A stretch of DNA of 11,817 nucleotides from the NCBI GenBank assembly GCA_022496205.1, contig WTXD01000346.1, positions 1 through 11,817 on the forward strand. The letters are read 5' to 3'. The notes under the pieces are model-generated. The model did no database searches, was not told where the DNA came from, and saw only the letters and a program-made list of their open reading frames with translations. A program made the translations under genes and the position numbers. The stretch is from Gloeopeniophorella convolvens (Eukaryota; Basidiomycota; Agaricomycetes; Russulales). This document shows positions 9,446 through 11,817 of the stretch, piece after piece. Numbering within the stretch: position 1 is the stretch's first letter; each line of letters begins with the position of its first letter.

Positions 9446-9453
9446 CTTATATA
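9446..9453 (-). promoter_or_regulatory. TATA box of amidase copy 1
   Basis: Minus-strand TATATAAG, a near-consensus TATA element 44 nt upstream of the ATG at 9402, which supports that start. Confidence 0.55.
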
Positions 9454-9945
9454 CCTGTTTGCGAACTGCGTATAAGTGATAACCGCTGCGCCATGCACAC
9501 ATACGGTATGGACAGCAAAAAGAAGAAACAGATGCAATGTGCATCCGGACCGAGGTATACTCTCCCCACCCGGCCATCCCACCGACCGGCTGGCTAAATC
9601 ACTAGCTGATCGGCTATACCCACAGTCCAGCACCTGAATGACGGCAAGAGGAGACCCGTAGCCATCGTGACTCCAGAGGATACTATACAACTCCAAGACG
9701 TAGGCTTAAAGCGGTCATCACCGTCGGGAGCCTCCGACGCAGACTTGCCTTCGGGATCCCGTCGGCGCCACTCAACAGGTTCATACAGGCTGAACACATC
9801 CCGGTCGCGAGATGGACCACTGACGACTCAAAACCAGGCCGTCCCGCGAGAACGTATGCGTTTCGGATGGACCCATATCTCTATTGACCGTCATATCCTC
9901 CATCTAGTATCGAACGGTTAGTACAGTGTACCTACCGTAACTGCG
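9454..9945. other. Spacer between the two amidase copies
   Basis: With the TATA region, 543 bp lie between the copy 2 stop (9946) and the copy 1 start (9402). This holds the copy 1 promoter and the copy 2 3' UTR. Open frames at 9594-9797 (minus) and 9667-9921 (plus) have no recognisable motif or exon partners. I see no repeat or mobile element that would explain the duplication. Confidence 0.5.
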
Positions 9946-11817
9946 TTAACCCTTCTGCTTCTGTCTGTTCTCTGGTGTCCAAACGCCAGGTCCGAATGCG
10001 TGCGATCCAAGAGCCCGATCGATGACGTGCATAATCGCCAAGATTTTCTCCTCATCCCAGGGTCGTCCAACGATCTGCACGCCCACTGGCAGACCGTGCA
10101 TTGCCTTGACGTCGTACAATCCCTGGGTTCCATAGAGTATCCCCTCGAGGATCTTCGAGCCGTTTCCCGGTGCGTCGCGCCACTCGTCGGACAACGCGTC
10201 GCGCGCCGCGTCGACGCGTGTCACGGGGACTACGCCCACTGGAGAGTCCACGACATTGTATAGCAGCGTTGAGGCCGCCAGCGGTACGAGCCGATCGCAT
10301 CCGCCGTGCGGGATCGCTGGTACGGCCTGAATTGGCGCGAGTACCGCGTCAAGGGTGAGGTCATGCGCGCCCCAGAGCGAGGTACGCGTCTCTTGTTCGA
10401 AGGCAATCTTGTTCGCGACGTAGTCGTAGTATTCGCGCACGGTTTTGCGATACGAATGAGCGAGGAGCGAGGCAAAGGTGTTATCGCCAATGAACGTGCG
10501 GATCAGCCATTGTGCTGACACTCGCACGAAGTCTGTGAACTATCCATCAGAGGCACTGGTAGCATGTACAACGCCAGGTGCTTACCGGGCAGACGGGGCC
10601 CAAGTGTGACGAGGAAAAGTGCGGATTCCTGTCATATACTAGTGAGGGCAGATAAGACCGAACGTCCAAGCATACGCACCCTCTTGTCTGGGCCAAGGTG
10701 GGATAGCAACTTGTCGTATCCATCTGCGGAGGTGATACCAGAGAATAGCTGCGCGGCCCGCGCGGCTGATGCGGACTCAGTGTTTCTGCCAGACTTGCGT
10801 GACGGAATGTGTAGACGCACAATCAGGCGATTCGACCTCGACACAATCGTGTCCAGCCTTGCGCAGTGCCTCGACTGTTTCCAACACGGCCTGTGACAGG
10901 CAGGAGAACCTTTGACCACATTGTCTACGCCCGCCAGCTCAGCAAGCCCGTCGTCGCCTTGGCAAACGAGACGCACCATTGAGGTAGTATCCGAAGCGCA
11001 GTTTCTCAGGAAGGGTCACGTCGCGATATGGTACTGGGGCAGGGAAATATCCAAGTCCGCTGCCGCGCTCTCCTATAAGGACACGAGCCAAGCACTCGAC
11101 GTCCGCGACTGAGCGGCCCATGGGGCCAGCGACGGCACGGACAGCCTCAAAGCCAGGGTTCGGCCCTACAAAGCCAACGCATACACTCGTGAGCACATCC
11201 CGGCCCTAGGACTGCGGCGCGCCACGCACCGGAGGTCCCTTCATACGACACGCGCGCCTGCCCTGGCTTGAGCGCATACAACCCACAGTAGCCCGACGGA
11301 ATGCGGATGCTCCCGCCGACATCCGAACCGACGCCAAGCGCTGCGCCATCTGTCGCGAGCAGCGCGCCCTCGCCGCCTGACGAGCCACCAGCGGTGTGAG
11401 CGGCTGACCATGGATTGAGTGTGCGGCCCCAGAGCGGGTTCGAGCTTTCAAACGCGAGCAGCGTCTGTGGGATGTTCGTCTTGGCGATGGGGATGGCGCC
11501 GGCGGCGCGAAGGGTTGTGATGATCTGCGTAGGAGCGCACGGGGTCACGGCAAGTTGAAGGTGGAGTTTGGACAGTAGGAAACAAGGACGTACTATTGAA
11601 TCACTCTCCGCTGGTTTATTTGCCCACTGTGTGTACCCGATAGTGCTGTCGAAGCCTGCTACATTGACTGCATGCCATGTCAGTCGAAGTTGATACTCGA
11701 GGTACCCGATGGGAGCGTACACTGATCCTTGACACTGACTGGAACACCATGAAGTACCCCCCTCAGCTTGCCCGTCTCTGCAAACTCGGCGTCAAGTTTG
11801 CGTGCCTCTTCGCGTGC
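9946..11817 (-). CDS. Amidase-signature hydrolase, copy 2 (5' end cut, one frameshift)
   Basis: Tandem paralogue of copy 1. Exons corresponding to copy 1 exons 3-10: 11817(cut)-11721, 11667-11594, 11524-11230, 11165-10977, 10924-10821, 10765-10680, 10628-10586, 10532-9946. Exon lengths match copy 1 (74, 295, 189, 86, 43) except exon 7 (104 instead of 105) and the last exon (587 instead of 602, five codons shorter at the C-terminus). The catalytic Lys (GVPVSVKDQ), GGSSGGEGAL and SDVGGSIRIPSG are all present. In exon 7, NVVKGSPACHR is followed by a one-base loss near 10889-10891: copy 1 has three C (plus strand) where copy 2 has two, shifting the rest of the exon until compensated by nothing downstream. 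Over the 98 codons of exon 5, 84 residues are identical to copy 1. The first two exons and the start lie beyond the window. It is either a recent pseudogene or a functional gene with a sequencing error. Confidence 0.9.

Noticed and set aside
8782..9597. 271-codon plus-strand open frame
   Set aside because: Antisense to amidase copy 1 exons 1-4; the minus strand has conserved motifs and phased introns.
9594..9921. Overlapping open frames in the spacer between the amidases as a possible small gene
   Set aside because: Neither strand shows a motif, start context or splice partners; promoter/3' UTR DNA is sufficient explanation.

Overview
The window looks like nuclear DNA of a filamentous basidiomycete, probably an Agaricomycete. 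All five genes are broken by many short spliceosomal introns (48-69 nt, GT..AG), coding sequence is GC-rich, spacing between genes is tight, and the proteins (secreted family-5 glucanase, secreted class-3 lipase, Kv-type channel, COX23, amidase) are ordinary fungal ones. There are no tRNA or rRNA genes, CRISPR arrays or intact mobile elements. Exon boundaries were placed by hand from splice signals, reading phase and family motifs.

Layout: (1) 1-2084, minus: secreted GH5 exo-beta-1,3-glucanase-like gene, 15 exons, C-terminus cut by the window edge, one apparent single-base frameshift. (2) 2085-3614: about 1.5 kb without a recognisable gene, including the GH5 promoter, two tiny tandem repeats and one coding-like but broken stretch. 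(3) 3615-4727, plus: secreted class-3 lipase, 5 exons, apparently intact. (4) 4953-6624, minus: six-transmembrane voltage-gated potassium channel, 9 exons, convergent with the lipase. (5) 6669-7076, plus: COX23-type twin CX9C mitochondrial protein, 4 exons, head-to-head with the channel with only 44 bp between start codons. (6) 7147-9402, minus: complete amidase-signature hydrolase, 10 exons, 580 aa. (7) 9403-9945: spacer with the amidase promoter. (8) 9946-11817, minus: a second, tandem copy of the amidase with matching intron positions, 5' end outside the window, one frameshift.

The genes do not form a pathway. Two encode secreted depolymerising enzymes (glucan, ester lipids), one a plasma-membrane channel, one a mitochondrial copper/respiratory assembly factor, and two are paralogous amidases. 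The most informative observations are the tandem amidase duplication with one unusually conserved intron, the very compact channel/COX23 divergent pair, micro-exons of 7, 14 and 20 nt, and a recurring pattern of apparent one-base losses in otherwise well-conserved genes. I see no convincing new multigene system.
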